Positions 17,913-28,216 of a stretch of DNA of 64,000 nt are shown here, piece by piece (position 1 is the first letter of the stretch; every line of letters begins with the position of its first letter). The position numbers were made by a program, and so were the translations under genes. This DNA comes from Pseudoalteromonas luteoviolacea NCIMB 1942 (GTDB lineage Bacteria > Pseudomonadota > Gammaproteobacteria > Enterobacterales > Alteromonadaceae): positions 59,603-123,602 of the forward strand of contig NZ_AUXT01000216.1 in assembly GCF_001625595.1 (NCBI RefSeq). The letters run 5' to 3'. Below the pieces are notes generated by a model. That model was not told where the DNA came from. It was given only the letters and a program-made list of their open reading frames with translations, and did no database searches.

Positions 17913-19375
17913 AACGGCTATTACTGAATACAGAGTTCAAAAACCTGGTACGCGAAAAAGTGACTGTCATCATTGTCGCTTTCAGCATCGTTTTGGCGGG
18001 TTTAGCTTTTGTGAATGGCCATTTTTTTAGCCAGTCGCAGAATGAGGTTGTTGAGGCGGCTTGGACAAGCCAACAACACAATATTACTGAGGCCGCAACA
18101 CAATTACCACTTAGGCTATCAACCACTGAGCCTGTGCAATGGTGGCAAGATCGATACGATTTACGTGCGCAAGCTTTTTATGTCATGGTCAATTATGCAA
18201 CCAAGCCGCCCTTGCCTGAATCTCCAATCGCTATTGGGCAAGCCGATGTATTACCTTATTATTTTCGAATGCTAGTTCAAGAAAAACAACAAGTTGTACA
18301 GCAGTATGACTATGTTCATCCGCTTAATTTATTGCTTGGCCAGTTTGACCTTAGCTTTGTGCTTATTTATCTGCTGCCCTTACTCATCATTGGCATATGC
18401 TTTAACGCACTGTCGAACGAACAACATAGCGGCCAACTACGCCTATTTTTATTACAAGGGGGCTCCGCAGGTCAGCTTTTAGCGATACAGATCCTATTAC
18501 GAGGGGCAATCGTACTGGTGCCGTTTCTGGTGTTCAGCAACTTGCTTTTGGTGCTTTTTCGCGAGCACATTGAGCCACGGACGTTAGTTAGCTTTTCCCT
18601 GATTGCTCTGTTATATGGCTGCTTTTGGTTCGCACTATGCGCTTGGGTCAATAGCCGTGGTAAAAGCGCTGCGACCAACGCTGCAATCTTAGTGACTTGC
18701 TGGCTGTCATTTGTGGTCGTGCTGCCTGCGTTGATCAATACCTTTATTACTCACGCAAACCCAACGCCTTCTAGAATTCAGTATATAGATAGCCTCAGAG
18801 CTAGCACTGATGAGGCTAAAAAAGCCTCCGAGAAAACGTTAGCGCAATTTTTTCAAGACCACCCAGAACTTGCTAGTACCAGTGCATCAGGAAGTGATTT
18901 TGCAACTAAGAAAATAGCAACGATTAATGCTATTGAACAAGCTATGCAAGAATTGGATGAGCAGTATCAGCAAATACAACAGGCACAGCTAGGCAAGGCA
19001 ATGTGGCTAGAATATTTATCTGTGGCAACTTTAACACATTCGATCTTAGTCGAACTGTCGGGTAACGGGCTTGTACGTCACAACGCATTTATGGCACAAG
19101 TGCAGCTTCACCACCAAGCCCTACAATCGTTTTTTGCTAAAGGAATCGTTGAGGCTAACCAAAATGGCGACTTTTCACCTTGTAAAGGCTGTAATGCTAG
19201 ACCCACAATCACAGATCTCTCGACATTACCTCAATTTGATACGAACTTCTCGACACCAAGCGTCAATTTTGCACCTATGCTCTGGTTAATTTTATTGTCT
19301 TTACTGCTGGTCTACAGCACATCTAGAAATGTATGTGTATTAGCAAGCCCTCAAACAACAAAGATGGTGGTATAA
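17909..19375 (+). CDS. ABC-2 type permease (DUF3526-like), second copy
   Basis: This 488 aa protein has the same plan as the previous permease: one N-terminal helix, a soluble loop, a four-helix block at about 145-290, a second loop of about 160 residues and a last helix near 450-470. The coupling motif is LSNEQHSGQLRLFLLQGGSA. It starts within an ATGA overlap. Together with the preceding two genes it probably forms a heterodimeric exporter. The second loop carries a CKGC pair of cysteines not seen in the first copy. Confidence 0.85.
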   Translation: MKRLLLNTEFKNLVREKVTVIIVAFSIVLAGLAFVNGHFFSQSQNEVVEAAWTSQQHNITEAATQLPLRLSTTEPVQWWQDRYDLRAQAFYVMVNYATKPPLPESPIAIGQADVLPYYFRMLVQEKQQVVQQYDYVHPLNLLLGQFDLSFVLIYLLPLLIIGICFNALSNEQHSGQLRLFLLQGGSAGQLLAIQILLRGAIVLVPFLVFSNLLLVLFREHIEPRTLVSFSLIALLYGCFWFALCAWVNSRGKSAATNAAILVTCWLSFVVVLPALINTFITHANPTPSRIQYIDSLRASTDEAKKASEKTLAQFFQDHPELASTSASGSDFATKKIATINAIEQAMQELDEQYQQIQQAQLGKAMWLEYLSVATLTHSILVELSGNGLVRHNAFMAQVQLHHQALQSFFAKGIVEANQNGDFSPCKGCNARPTITDLSTLPQFDTNFSTPSVNFAPMLWLILLSLLLVYSTSRNVCVLASPQTTKMVV

Positions 19376-19384
19376 GATAAACTT

Positions 19385-19422
19385 AAGGGTCAGCCTTAGC
19401 AGACTACGTATGGCTGACCCTT
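19385..19422. terminator. bidirectional terminator between the ABC operon and the ECF sigma gene
   Basis: AAGGGTCAGCC pairs perfectly with GGCTGACCCTT (11 bp, 16-base loop) in the 53-bp gap between convergent genes. Confidence 0.8.
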
Positions 19423-19428
19423 CGTCAT

Positions 19429-20571
19429 TTAGAGCACCCCGTCGAGTCGACCACTTTGTATCAACCCGACAATGAGTCCTACGCAACCCCCTAATGCACC
19501 CAACCCTAAACCCAAAAACCCATTTCTTTGCTGTTTAGCAAGGCGCTGATATGCAGTGTCATCATACTTAGCTTCTCTTAACAAACGCACTCGGTTAGCC
19601 GCAGCCATACTGAGTACAAACCGAGTAACCCCTACCAATAAGCACACGAAGCTCAAAACTGGCATGAGCCACCCCGACGTATACATATAGGCCAAGCTCA
19701 TTAATACCGCACTGATTACTATCCAAATGTTGGTTTGCTTGCGCTCTTTGTGTAGCCGTATTTTAACCTGAGGATCGTCAAAATGAGCAAGTGCCCGTTT
19801 GGCACTATAGTTATTAGCAAGCAGCGCTGCGCCGCCACCAAATACCGCCCCACCTAGCATTGCAAATAATTTAATGAACCAAGAACTTTGACTACTTGCC
19901 AACATCGAACCCGTTGAGGCAGCAGCTATGGGAGAAGAGGTAACACCCAGAGCCACCAACGCGGTGGACAAGCCGACTGGCGCACTCGCTAACAACACTT
20001 TGCCATACTGTGCCAACATTTGCTCTTTGAGCACAGCACGTGTGCGCTGCAAGCGCTTCCTAACCAAACCTTCGCTGATCCCCAATAAGCTGCCTACGGC
20101 ACGAGAGTTTTGCTCTTCACGATAAAATAGCACAATCACTTCTCGGCTTTCTTCTGGTAAGTTTTCAAGTAAGTGATTTAATACCTCATTTTGCTGCTGT
20201 CGAATAAGCGCTTTGTCATGACCTGCTCGTGTGTCAGATAGTTGTGCCAATAGCGCTTCAACCTCCTCAGTGCTCATGATTTTGTGGTCGGTACGGTGTA
20301 AATCTCTCACATAATTCAGTGCCGTGTAACGTGTTAGTTGACGTACCCAAGGCAAAATACTGGCATTGCTTTTCAGCTCATTCAGTTTTTGCCATACCTT
20401 GATAAACACCTTCTGCGTCACATCTTCACTGTGGGTAACGTCTTTAGTAATGGCCAATGAAATACTACTCACCACATTAGATAATCGCTCAATAAGCTGT
20501 GAAAACGCTTCCTCATCACCATTTTTTGCTCGCTGTACCAATTGCTCCAGCTGTACATCAATGCGACTCAT
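19429..20571 (-). CDS. ECF sigma factor with C-terminal membrane domain
   Basis: The ATG at 20571 has an excellent AAGGAGG site; the longer frame adds 18 residues without support. The 380 aa protein has sigma region 2 (about 20-90, with SEDVTQKVFIKVWQ) and sigma region 4 (about 145-195, with LPEESREVIVLFYREEQ and helix-turn-helix GISEGLVRKRLQRTRAVLK). After that come about four hydrophobic segments, Gly-rich, reaching the C-terminus. Most ECF sigmas are about 190 aa and held by a separate anti-sigma factor; here the membrane part is fused on. It could tether or inhibit the sigma factor. It is convergent with the ABC operon. Its targets are unknown. Confidence 0.85.
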   Translation of the reverse strand: MSRIDVQLEQLVQRAKNGDEEAFSQLIERLSNVVSSISLAITKDVTHSEDVTQKVFIKVWQKLNELKSNASILPWVRQLTRYTALNYVRDLHRTDHKIMSTEEVEALLAQLSDTRAGHDKALIRQQQNEVLNHLLENLPEESREVIVLFYREEQNSRAVGSLLGISEGLVRKRLQRTRAVLKEQMLAQYGKVLLASAPVGLSTALVALGVTSSPIAAASTGSMLASSQSSWFIKLFAMLGGAVFGGGAALLANNYSAKRALAHFDDPQVKIRLHKERKQTNIWIVISAVLMSLAYMYTSGWLMPVLSFVCLLVGVTRFVLSMAAANRVRLLREAKYDDTAYQRLAKQQRNGFLGLGLGALGGCVGLIVGLIQSGRLDGVL

Positions 20572-20771
20572 AGTACCTCCTTGCTTAATTTCCATATGTT
20601 TCGTTGTGTCGTTCAACATTATCATATCGCCCCGTTTTGACTAGCTTCTATACATAGTCACAACACACTCTCAAACTGTGACTTAAAATAATAAATTTCT
20701 ATAAAGTGAGTTAGAGATTTGGCAGAGCTTCTAAAATTTCAGTAAACAAGGACATTCATGATTTAACTTAA

Positions 20772-23195
20772 CTACTTCGCTAAGGGCAGTGTGATCACAA
20801 AGCTCGCGCCTTGTTGCTTTTCAGGCGTTTGAAGCTCTATTTTGCCGTTAAATTCAGTTCGAATAATATTGTAAACTCGACTCAGCCCTAAACCACCTCC
20901 GCCTTGATTAAGTGCTTGCGAGGCAAAAGGTATAAAAATATTACCTTCGATGCTAGGTGAGATACCGCTTCCATTGTCACGATACGTGATTACCGCTGCG
21001 TGCAAATGCTTATCAAAATGGGCATCTAGCCAGATATGCCCGTAATCTAAAGATATAAAACCATGTTTGAGTGAGTTTTCAATCAGTTTAGTGAGTACTT
21101 CATCAATGGCTTCAATCGAGCCACGCAAATTAAGGCCATCATCAATGTTAATATCAAATTGAATATTTTTACGTCCAAGTGTTGCTGCAAACTTCTCGAC
21201 AATTTGCGTTGCCAATAACTTAAGTTGAAATTCACCTCGCTCTAGCTTTACATCATGGCTGTAATGCAAATTCTGAAACCGCTCACTGAGGCTCAACAAC
21301 GCGTTCAGGCTCGTATCATTCGATTTCAGACTTAGTTGAATGACTTCTAAACTTTGCACTAAGTCCGATTTTTTAAGCTGATCATGTGCTAGGGCATACT
21401 GTAGCTGTTCAACTTTCGAAGCAATGGTGGACTCAGCGGTGGCAATATTCCCAAGCGGTGTGTTTATTTCATGAGCCATACCAACCACCATGCTCGTCAT
21501 GGAGACCATTTTTTCTGCTTCAATGAGTTCGTTTTGAGTCTGCTGTAATGTCAGAATAGAGTCTTGCAGTTTTGCGGTTTTCTCGGTCAGCTGTTCATTG
21601 GCCATTTGAAGTTCAGCGGTTTTTGAGGCCACATTTTCATCCAATGTCATATTTGAAACTTTAAGCTTCTGCTCAATCTCTTTCAACTCAGTAATATCTG
21701 TTATCACGCCTTCAATGTGCTTTTGGTTATCGCTATAACCTCCTCGCTCGATCATCCATCGCACTTGCCCATTTTTATGAATAACTCGGTAAACCACTTT
21801 AAAGCGCCCACTGGTATCGAGCGTCTCTTGGATAACTTGCCATACCATACCTTGATCATCGGGGCAGATAATATCGGCAAATGCCAACGATTTGTTGTTA
21901 ATAAAGTCCTCGGCATGGTAGCCCGTTGCTAACTCCACTGCGCCATTTAAATAGAGCATGGTCCAATATTTATCATTCTTGCATCGATACACAATAGAAG
22001 GAATTTTATCCACTAACGTTTCGTAACGAAGTTTCTCCTCAGCCAACGACGCTGATGCATCTTTGAGGTGTTTGACATACGCTTTATTACGCCGATGAAA
22101 GTACGCAAACAACAGAGTTAAAATGATGACTTCCGCCGCAATGCTCAGAAAAGCCATGGTCTGTAATGCAGTAAATGCACTTTTAATTTTATCAGTAACA
22201 GGTTGTAGTGGCATGGATGTCATAAATACCCAACCTTGAGAGTCAATCGTAGACATCGTATAAAGCCGTTGTTTATGGACCAAATAAGCGGCACTGTGGG
22301 ACCAAAGGCGTTGATAAGCCTCATTCCAATCACGCACCATAACCTGAGTATTGAAGTCTCGGTCGTTACCCACTTGCAATAACCCCTCGATATCAGAAGC
22401 AACGACCAAACCTTTTTCATTGAGTAGAATAAACTCACTTTGTTGCTCGCCTTTTAACAGCTTCGCATTATCAAGCAAGCTTTGTAGCGTGATATCGTGT
22501 CCTACTGAGCCACGCCATACCCCGTTGACATATACCGGTGTCACTGCCGACAACATCAACAGATCTGGTATTGGGTCTTGCATCAAAGGGGTCCAATATG
22601 TATCTGGCGGCGCATTGGGTATCAACCAAGCACTGCCTAAATAGCTAAACCCTTTAGGCGCTTTGAAAACGAAATCCGGCTCTTGAGGCCAGTAAATGAC
22701 AATGCCACCATCTTCGCTCATAAACCAAGTATCTGAAAATTGATTAGATAGTGCCCCTTGCCCGAACACTTCAACGGTTTCTTTGACAAGCATTAGGTGC
22801 CGCGACTTTTCAGCTGTTAGCGCAACGTCTGCTGGCAAAAAAATACCCGCTTGTTCAAGGCCGCTAAATACAGCTTCTCGCGTTCGAACTGAACCATCTG
22901 GGTAGGGCTGGGTTATACTTGCAAGGCTATTTTTTGTGTTTAAATTTTCTTGTTCTAAGTGAGTTTGTACGGCTTTAGCCAATCGAAATGAAGATGCTGA
23001 TGCATAACGCAGCCTCTGCTCTATGCGCTCAGCAATGAAACCGGCTTGCCATGCCCGTTGCTCCTTTATTTCAAACAGCTCTTTTTCAATTAGATTTGAT
23101 TGCTCCATTACACTAAAGTAAAGCAAAATCATCAGCACCAAAAAAGCTGATACAGGAGGCATGAACCAAGGTGTCTGGCGGTATTTTATGCTCAT
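20772..23195 (-). CDS. membrane sensor histidine kinase with Cache and PAS domains
   Basis: The first ATG (23195) gives 807 aa; the frame is open upstream but needs TTG. Two membrane helices (about 12-30 and 342-365) bracket a periplasmic dCache-like sensor domain. A cytoplasmic PAS/PAC region (about 395-515, with YLNGAVELATGY and HKNGQVRWMIERGG) and a coiled coil follow. The phospho-acceptor is in VVGMAHEINTPLGN, and the ATPase domain has N, G1 (DNGSGI) and G2 (QGGGGLGLSRVYNI) boxes. No response regulator is adjacent. The gene lies 200 bp upstream of the ECF sigma gene on the same strand. Confidence 0.88.
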   Translation of the reverse strand: MSIKYRQTPWFMPPVSAFLVLMILLYFSVMEQSNLIEKELFEIKEQRAWQAGFIAERIEQRLRYASASSFRLAKAVQTHLEQENLNTKNSLASITQPYPDGSVRTREAVFSGLEQAGIFLPADVALTAEKSRHLMLVKETVEVFGQGALSNQFSDTWFMSEDGGIVIYWPQEPDFVFKAPKGFSYLGSAWLIPNAPPDTYWTPLMQDPIPDLLMLSAVTPVYVNGVWRGSVGHDITLQSLLDNAKLLKGEQQSEFILLNEKGLVVASDIEGLLQVGNDRDFNTQVMVRDWNEAYQRLWSHSAAYLVHKQRLYTMSTIDSQGWVFMTSMPLQPVTDKIKSAFTALQTMAFLSIAAEVIILTLLFAYFHRRNKAYVKHLKDASASLAEEKLRYETLVDKIPSIVYRCKNDKYWTMLYLNGAVELATGYHAEDFINNKSLAFADIICPDDQGMVWQVIQETLDTSGRFKVVYRVIHKNGQVRWMIERGGYSDNQKHIEGVITDITELKEIEQKLKVSNMTLDENVASKTAELQMANEQLTEKTAKLQDSILTLQQTQNELIEAEKMVSMTSMVVGMAHEINTPLGNIATAESTIASKVEQLQYALAHDQLKKSDLVQSLEVIQLSLKSNDTSLNALLSLSERFQNLHYSHDVKLERGEFQLKLLATQIVEKFAATLGRKNIQFDINIDDGLNLRGSIEAIDEVLTKLIENSLKHGFISLDYGHIWLDAHFDKHLHAAVITYRDNGSGISPSIEGNIFIPFASQALNQGGGGLGLSRVYNIIRTEFNGKIELQTPEKQQGASFVITLPLAK

Positions 23196-23483
23196 TACCG
23201 CCCAACTATGCGCTTCGAAACAAAAAAGAGGAAGTGATACATCAATAGCTACGCTCCACACCCTAATCGGCAATACAACGAAGAACAGTATGTCAGGCAG
23301 TGCTTACAGTCTGAGTATACGAACCTTTTTAATATTGCTGAGGTGAACATTCAGTCCTTTAAGCATCGTCAAAAACTGTAAATTTTCAACTTTGAGTTGT
23401 ATCAAAGTACTTAGGTCACTCGTCCAAATACCCCACCTGAATGTATTTGCATTTTACCGCCAATGAGCAAAGATACGCTGTGA

Positions 23484-24020
23484 CTAAGTCGCCGCTAGCA
23501 ACTTTTTGTCTGAGCTTACCTTGCGTTTACTGGGGTTGCCTGTTTCTATATAAGCCTTCAAATCCTGCAAAATATCTGAAAATGCTTTATAAAGACCCAG
23601 CTTTAAAATTGGATACAGCAACTTCCCTATCAATTTTAATGTCACATTGCTATGCCAATACACTATAGTCTGCCCCTCGGATGTAGCCGTCAGCTCAATC
23701 GTCACTTTGTTTTTTACAACTGGCAATTTAGGACCTCGCTCTTTGACTGGAATCACCTCAAAAACTAAAGTGTGTGATGTTTCATCAAAGCGCAAAATAT
23801 TCTCTACAGCATGAAATGGCTTCTCGTGGTTTTCTAAGTTACATACGCGCCCTGCAACCGGTGTTTCGCCTTTTAGGCCATGGTTTATCTCGTAACTATG
23901 CACAACCCCACTCATCCATTTATACGCATTTGCAAAGTCTTCAGCGACTAATTTCCACACTTGTTCGATAGGTGCATTAATTGTCTGTTTGTTATGTATA
24001 TTCATAGCAGTGCTTACCAT
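23484..24020 (-). CDS. SRPBCC family protein (polyketide cyclase/START-like)
   Basis: The 178 aa protein begins with the SRPBCC pattern, a strand with INAPIEQVWKLVAEDFAN, and continues with alternating strands to a C-terminal helix, forming a hydrophobic ligand pocket. The ligand is unknown. It is divergent from the LysR gene with an 81-bp shared region, so LysR probably controls it. An internal ATG at 24005 is an alternative start. Confidence 0.75.
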   Translation of the reverse strand: MVSTAMNIHNKQTINAPIEQVWKLVAEDFANAYKWMSGVVHSYEINHGLKGETPVAGRVCNLENHEKPFHAVENILRFDETSHTLVFEVIPVKERGPKLPVVKNKVTIELTATSEGQTIVYWHSNVTLKLIGKLLYPILKLGLYKAFSDILQDLKAYIETGNPSKRKVSSDKKLLAAT

Positions 24021-24101
24021 TTTTATTTGCTTAATTTACTGTCTGATGCAACTATAAGCGGACTAAAAACGATACGATACAGACATTAATGGAACATTAC
24101 G

Positions 24102-25019
24102 TTGCAAAAATCGAACATTAACTGGCAGGATCTTCACTACTTTTTGGCCATGGTACGAAGTGGTAGTGCACGTGCCACTGCTCAGCAGCTAGGCAGTAGC
24201 CATTCAACTATTACACGACGTATAGACCAGTTAGAGTCAAATTTAGGCACTAAACTATTTCTGCGGGATGTATCAGGATTTAAATTGACAGAGCAAGGCG
24301 AAACCTTGGTGAACTTTGCAGAGCAGGCAGAGTCAGCTATAGGTAGGGCATGTAATTTAATTCAAGGGCTTGATGCGCAGCTTAGCGGCGCAATACGGGT
24401 TACGACCTCAGATGCGATAGCCAATCACTTACTTATGCCGATGATAACTTCATTCAGCAAAACCTACCCAGATATAGATATTGAAGTGGTGTTATCAAGC
24501 CAAGTTATGGACTTAAACGAACGAGAAGTGGACATCGCTCTTAGGATTTTGCCCAACAATATGATGCCGCCAGAACCCTTAATAGGCCGTATGGTAGGCA
24601 AAATTGCCACCTGTTACTACGCCACGCAGGCCTATTTGACAGAGCATGATCCTTGGACTGAGCAAAGCAGCGCCAAACTCATTGGCTGGGGAGAGTTAGG
24701 TCGTTACCCTGACTGGCTAAAAACCTCGCCGTTTGCACATTTGGGGACTATCTGCCGTTTAAATCATTCAGCTATGCAGGTCGAAGCAGCTAAAGCAGGG
24801 ATGGGCATAGCCCGTTTACCCTGCTTTATCGGAGATAAAACCACAGAATTAATCAGGGTGCCAAGCTGTAAGCCAGACATAGCATTTGATCTTTGGATGC
24901 TGTCCCACCACGACTCTAGAGAAGTCGCTCGGGTCCGCGCCTTCAAAACACAACTTGTGGACTTATTTGCCGCACAAAACAACCTACTACTTGGCCAAGA
25001 AGCATCAATGCAGAGCTAG
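24102..25019 (+). CDS. LysR-family transcriptional regulator
   Basis: The 305 aa protein has an N-terminal winged helix (about 8-67, FLAMVRSGSARATAQQLGSS then TRRIDQLESNLG) and a LysR substrate-binding domain (about 92-290). The start is TTG; no in-frame ATG fits the family N-terminus. It is divergent from the SRPBCC gene, its likely target. Its 3-prime end overlaps the convergent lipoprotein gene by 15 bp. Confidence 0.9.
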   Translation: MQKSNINWQDLHYFLAMVRSGSARATAQQLGSSHSTITRRIDQLESNLGTKLFLRDVSGFKLTEQGETLVNFAEQAESAIGRACNLIQGLDAQLSGAIRVTTSDAIANHLLMPMITSFSKTYPDIDIEVVLSSQVMDLNEREVDIALRILPNNMMPPEPLIGRMVGKIATCYYATQAYLTEHDPWTEQSSAKLIGWGELGRYPDWLKTSPFAHLGTICRLNHSAMQVEAAKAGMGIARLPCFIGDKTTELIRVPSCKPDIAFDLWMLSHHDSREVARVRAFKTQLVDLFAAQNNLLLGQEASMQS

Positions 25020-25559
25020 TTTATAGATGGACATGTGGGCTTTACCACCTGCTTTATCGGTCAAATTTGGTGCAAAGTACAATGCAGACACAGAAGATTT
25101 AACCACGCCTTTATCTAATGACCAGTCGGGTGTCCAATCAGGGCGTGTAAAGCTTGTGATATCAATGTGAGCAGAGGTTTGTGTCACAGCAATCGGCAAT
25201 ACAACTTGATAGTGAGCATAGCTTTTATCACCTTCGCCACCGTAGTCTTTTTGTGACAGTTTAATAACTAAAGGCCGATCACTTTGATAGGTTAACTCGA
25301 TACTCGATACCCCGCTCAAATTACCTGCGGGGATATCGTAAATGAGTTCTACCCAAGAGTTATTTGCTTTGTCTACACGGGGCACTCTATCAAACCCAAT
25401 TTTCACCCTGTTATCCTGAACTAAGGGTTCTTCTAAGATCACCTGACTACCATGAGGGTCTGTGGCATAACGCCAATTGTCTTCAACAAATGTTTGAGCT
25501 AGCTGTGTGCTAGTACAGCCAACAAGCATTAACAAACTACATATAGATATGATGCGCAT
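25005..25559 (-). CDS. predicted lipoprotein, function unknown
   Basis: The start at 25559 has an AAGGA site and yields 184 aa with a compact lipoprotein signal peptide ending in LMLVGC (Cys at about 15). The mature part looks like a beta-sandwich, with long alternating strands such as IKLSQKDYGGEGDKSYAHYQ and a terminal YFAPN motif, as in carbohydrate-binding-like folds. I do not recognise the family. Single gene. Confidence 0.7.
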   Translation of the reverse strand: MRIISICSLLMLVGCTSTQLAQTFVEDNWRYATDPHGSQVILEEPLVQDNRVKIGFDRVPRVDKANNSWVELIYDIPAGNLSGVSSIELTYQSDRPLVIKLSQKDYGGEGDKSYAHYQVVLPIAVTQTSAHIDITSFTRPDWTPDWSLDKGVVKSSVSALYFAPNLTDKAGGKAHMSIYKLALH

Positions 25560-25864
25560 CCAATTTTCCTTAATCATTTTTTGAAGAATAATAATGAATC
25601 ACGCCGCTGTTACAAAGGTAATTGCGTTTAGTCACCAGCATAAAGGACTAATCACAAGCTCAACTTAGCCATATTTTGTTTCTGAAACAATTTGAGATAG
25701 CCGCATCACCTTTGTTCCTGATGCCTCTATAACGTAGGTAGTTACAAGGTTGGTAACTTAAAGTCTTAATGTAATTGTTTGAAAAACTTATTCTCGCCAT
25801 GAGCATTGTGACAGCCTTAATGACATGCCAATTGATGAGATTGCTCTTTGGGCAGTTATATCAA

Positions 25865-28216
25865 TTATTGATCGGCTAAATCTGCATGCTGTTTAAACAC
25901 ATCTTCTAACTCACTCATTTTGAAAGGTTTACCTAAATGGCCATTCATGCCAATTGCAAAATATTTATCAATTTCTGACTGCATCACATTCGCCGTTAAT
26001 GCGATAATGATAAGTGTATCTGCGTCATAGCTTTGCCGAATAACTTTCGTGGCTTCTACACCGTCCATTACAGGCATTTGAATATCCATAAGCACCATAT
26101 CAAATGCACCGTCGCAGGTATTAATGACATCCACCGCTTCTTGCCCGTTTACAGCAACGTCTACTTCTAGCCCATTAATACGCCCAAGTAGTTTCAAGGC
26201 CACAATTCGATTTATCTCATTGTCTTCAACTAGTAACACCCTTAGCTGAGAGCCTTGTAATACGTCCGATGATACGTCACCTGTCGCCTTAGTCGCTTCA
26301 CCACGGCCTGTTACCCGACCACCAATACTAGCAGTACTAGTCGTTCCATCACAGGGGCGAGTTAGCGCATCAATTAAGTCACGCTTAAGCAGTGGCTTAT
26401 ACAAAATAGGATAATCCAAATCCGTTTTAATGAACTCTTCTGTATGCGCCGTATATATAACAACCCGTTTTGGCAGTACGTTGAGGCTCTCGAGTTTTTT
26501 AAGCAGCTCATTAGCTTCGTAATCAGGTAGTACCCAATCAAGCAGTAGAATATCAAATTGAGATTCAGACAAGCACAACTGTGCTTCACTCCCTCGTGTA
26601 GCACCAGTCACCTCTAAGCCCAATGAACACGCTATGTTAGTACTGACTTCCAAATAAATTGGGTCATCTTCCACGATTAACATCGAGCCACGCATGTTCA
26701 CCACGATTTCAGGTTCTTCATTACACACGGTATCCAGCGGCAATGTTACTGTAAATTTAGAGCCTTGCCCTAAAGTACTTTCAACATGAATTTCACCATG
26801 CATTAGCTCCGTTAATAACTTACAAATCGTTAGCCCCAGTCCCGTGCCGCCATATTTTCTTGTCGTGGATGACTCTGCTTGCGTAAATCGTTCAAATAAC
26901 AATGCAACCTTATCGTCTGCAATACCAATACCGGTGTCTATGATTGAGATCTCTACCCACTCTTTGCCATGCTCTTTGCTCTTGTTACGAACGCTAAGCG
27001 TCACTGTTCCTTGCTCAGTGAATTTGACCGCATTGGAGGCAAAGTTGAGCATAATCTGATTAATGCGAACAGGATCACCCACATATTGGTCGTTCAACTC
27101 CGGGTCTAAATCAAATATCAGTTTGATCCCTTTCGTATTTGCTATCGGCGTTATCAAAGAACGTAAGTTATCGAGTAAGTCTTCAAATTGAAAAGGCACA
27201 TATTCTATATGTAGCTTTTTAGATTCTATCTTAGAAAAGTCTAAAATATCGTTAATGATCGTTGTGAGGGCATTAGCCGAAAAGCGCACTTTTTCAAGGT
27301 AGTTACGCTGTATAGATGTAAGCTCAGTATTAAGCAAAATGTCTGTCAGTCCTAGAATTCCATTCATTGGAGTACGAATTTCATGGGACATATTCGATAC
27401 AAATAGAGACTTGGTTTCAGCGGCTTGATTGGCCAATTGATTCGCCTTTTTCAAATCCATCATCAAGCGAGCCAAAGCGGTGATCACCAACAAAAAGATC
27501 ACTGCCAAAAGCAGAATGATAGAACGTATCATCTCCCAGTAAGTATCTTTGATATTCTCACCCAGTAACTGGTTATCTTTTAAAATGACACGAGAAATCT
27601 CACTTTCTTGAATGGGCACTAATAAGTTCGAAGCCTGTAGCGCGTTTTCTAGAACAAACTCAACATGTAGTCGCATTATCCTAAATCTAGGCTCCGCTGC
27701 TTCTAGTTGCTTAAGCGTCGGCAAGATCGCTTCAAGTTGAGCACCAACATTTTCAATCACCGGGATGGAGTTAGCCACCATTAGATTAGAAATAAGTGAT
27801 ACCACACGGCTTATTACACTTTGTGCTTGAGGTGCATACTCTGCGCTTACCAACTCTTGCTTAACGATGTATCGATATGATGTTTTTAGCATCGAAGCCA
27901 ATTGCATATAGGTGTCGATAGTCTCCTGTAACTTATCTAACTCTGTGGCAAGTTCTTGGTTTAATAAGTTATTTAAAGCCAATTCATTGAGGTAGCGCTC
28001 AAATTCCAATTGCTTTTGCGCATGCCTGTCAAAATGGTAAATATTGCTATCCATCGCAGACAGAGTTTCAAGTGATAGCTCCGTTGCCACCAAATTGAGG
28101 CGGCTTTTCAATTCCAACTCATGTTGGTGTCGATTAAGAAGGTGGTAAGCGTCAATGGCGGCAAAGCCAAAAAACCATATCAACCCTAGCAGTATTGCTT
28201 CGATTAGATATTTCAC
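25865..28216 (-). CDS. hybrid sensor histidine kinase with two receiver domains
   Basis: The 783 aa protein has a helix at 8-24, an extracytoplasmic helical sensor region (about 25-230), a helix at 231-250, HisKA with phospho-acceptor His278 (SNMSHEIRTPMNG), a HATPase domain (about 385-500, DTGIGI and GGTGLGLTICK), and two receivers (about 512-620 and 655-775). Both receivers keep the acidic pair, the phospho-acceptor Asp (LLLDWVLPD; LMDIQMPVMDG) and the Lys. No HPt domain is visible, so a separate one is needed for relay. It overlaps the upstream di-haem peroxidase gene by 4 bp. Confidence 0.92.
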   Translation of the reverse strand: MKYLIEAILLGLIWFFGFAAIDAYHLLNRHQHELELKSRLNLVATELSLETLSAMDSNIYHFDRHAQKQLEFERYLNELALNNLLNQELATELDKLQETIDTYMQLASMLKTSYRYIVKQELVSAEYAPQAQSVISRVVSLISNLMVANSIPVIENVGAQLEAILPTLKQLEAAEPRFRIMRLHVEFVLENALQASNLLVPIQESEISRVILKDNQLLGENIKDTYWEMIRSIILLLAVIFLLVITALARLMMDLKKANQLANQAAETKSLFVSNMSHEIRTPMNGILGLTDILLNTELTSIQRNYLEKVRFSANALTTIINDILDFSKIESKKLHIEYVPFQFEDLLDNLRSLITPIANTKGIKLIFDLDPELNDQYVGDPVRINQIMLNFASNAVKFTEQGTVTLSVRNKSKEHGKEWVEISIIDTGIGIADDKVALLFERFTQAESSTTRKYGGTGLGLTICKLLTELMHGEIHVESTLGQGSKFTVTLPLDTVCNEEPEIVVNMRGSMLIVEDDPIYLEVSTNIACSLGLEVTGATRGSEAQLCLSESQFDILLLDWVLPDYEANELLKKLESLNVLPKRVVIYTAHTEEFIKTDLDYPILYKPLLKRDLIDALTRPCDGTTSTASIGGRVTGRGEATKATGDVSSDVLQGSQLRVLLVEDNEINRIVALKLLGRINGLEVDVAVNGQEAVDVINTCDGAFDMVLMDIQMPVMDGVEATKVIRQSYDADTLIIIALTANVMQSEIDKYFAIGMNGHLGKPFKMSELEDVFKQHADLADQ

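Noticed and set aside
23441..23668. 75-codon plus-strand frame opposite the SRPBCC gene
   Set aside because: It is antisense to a better supported coding region and has no ribosome binding site.
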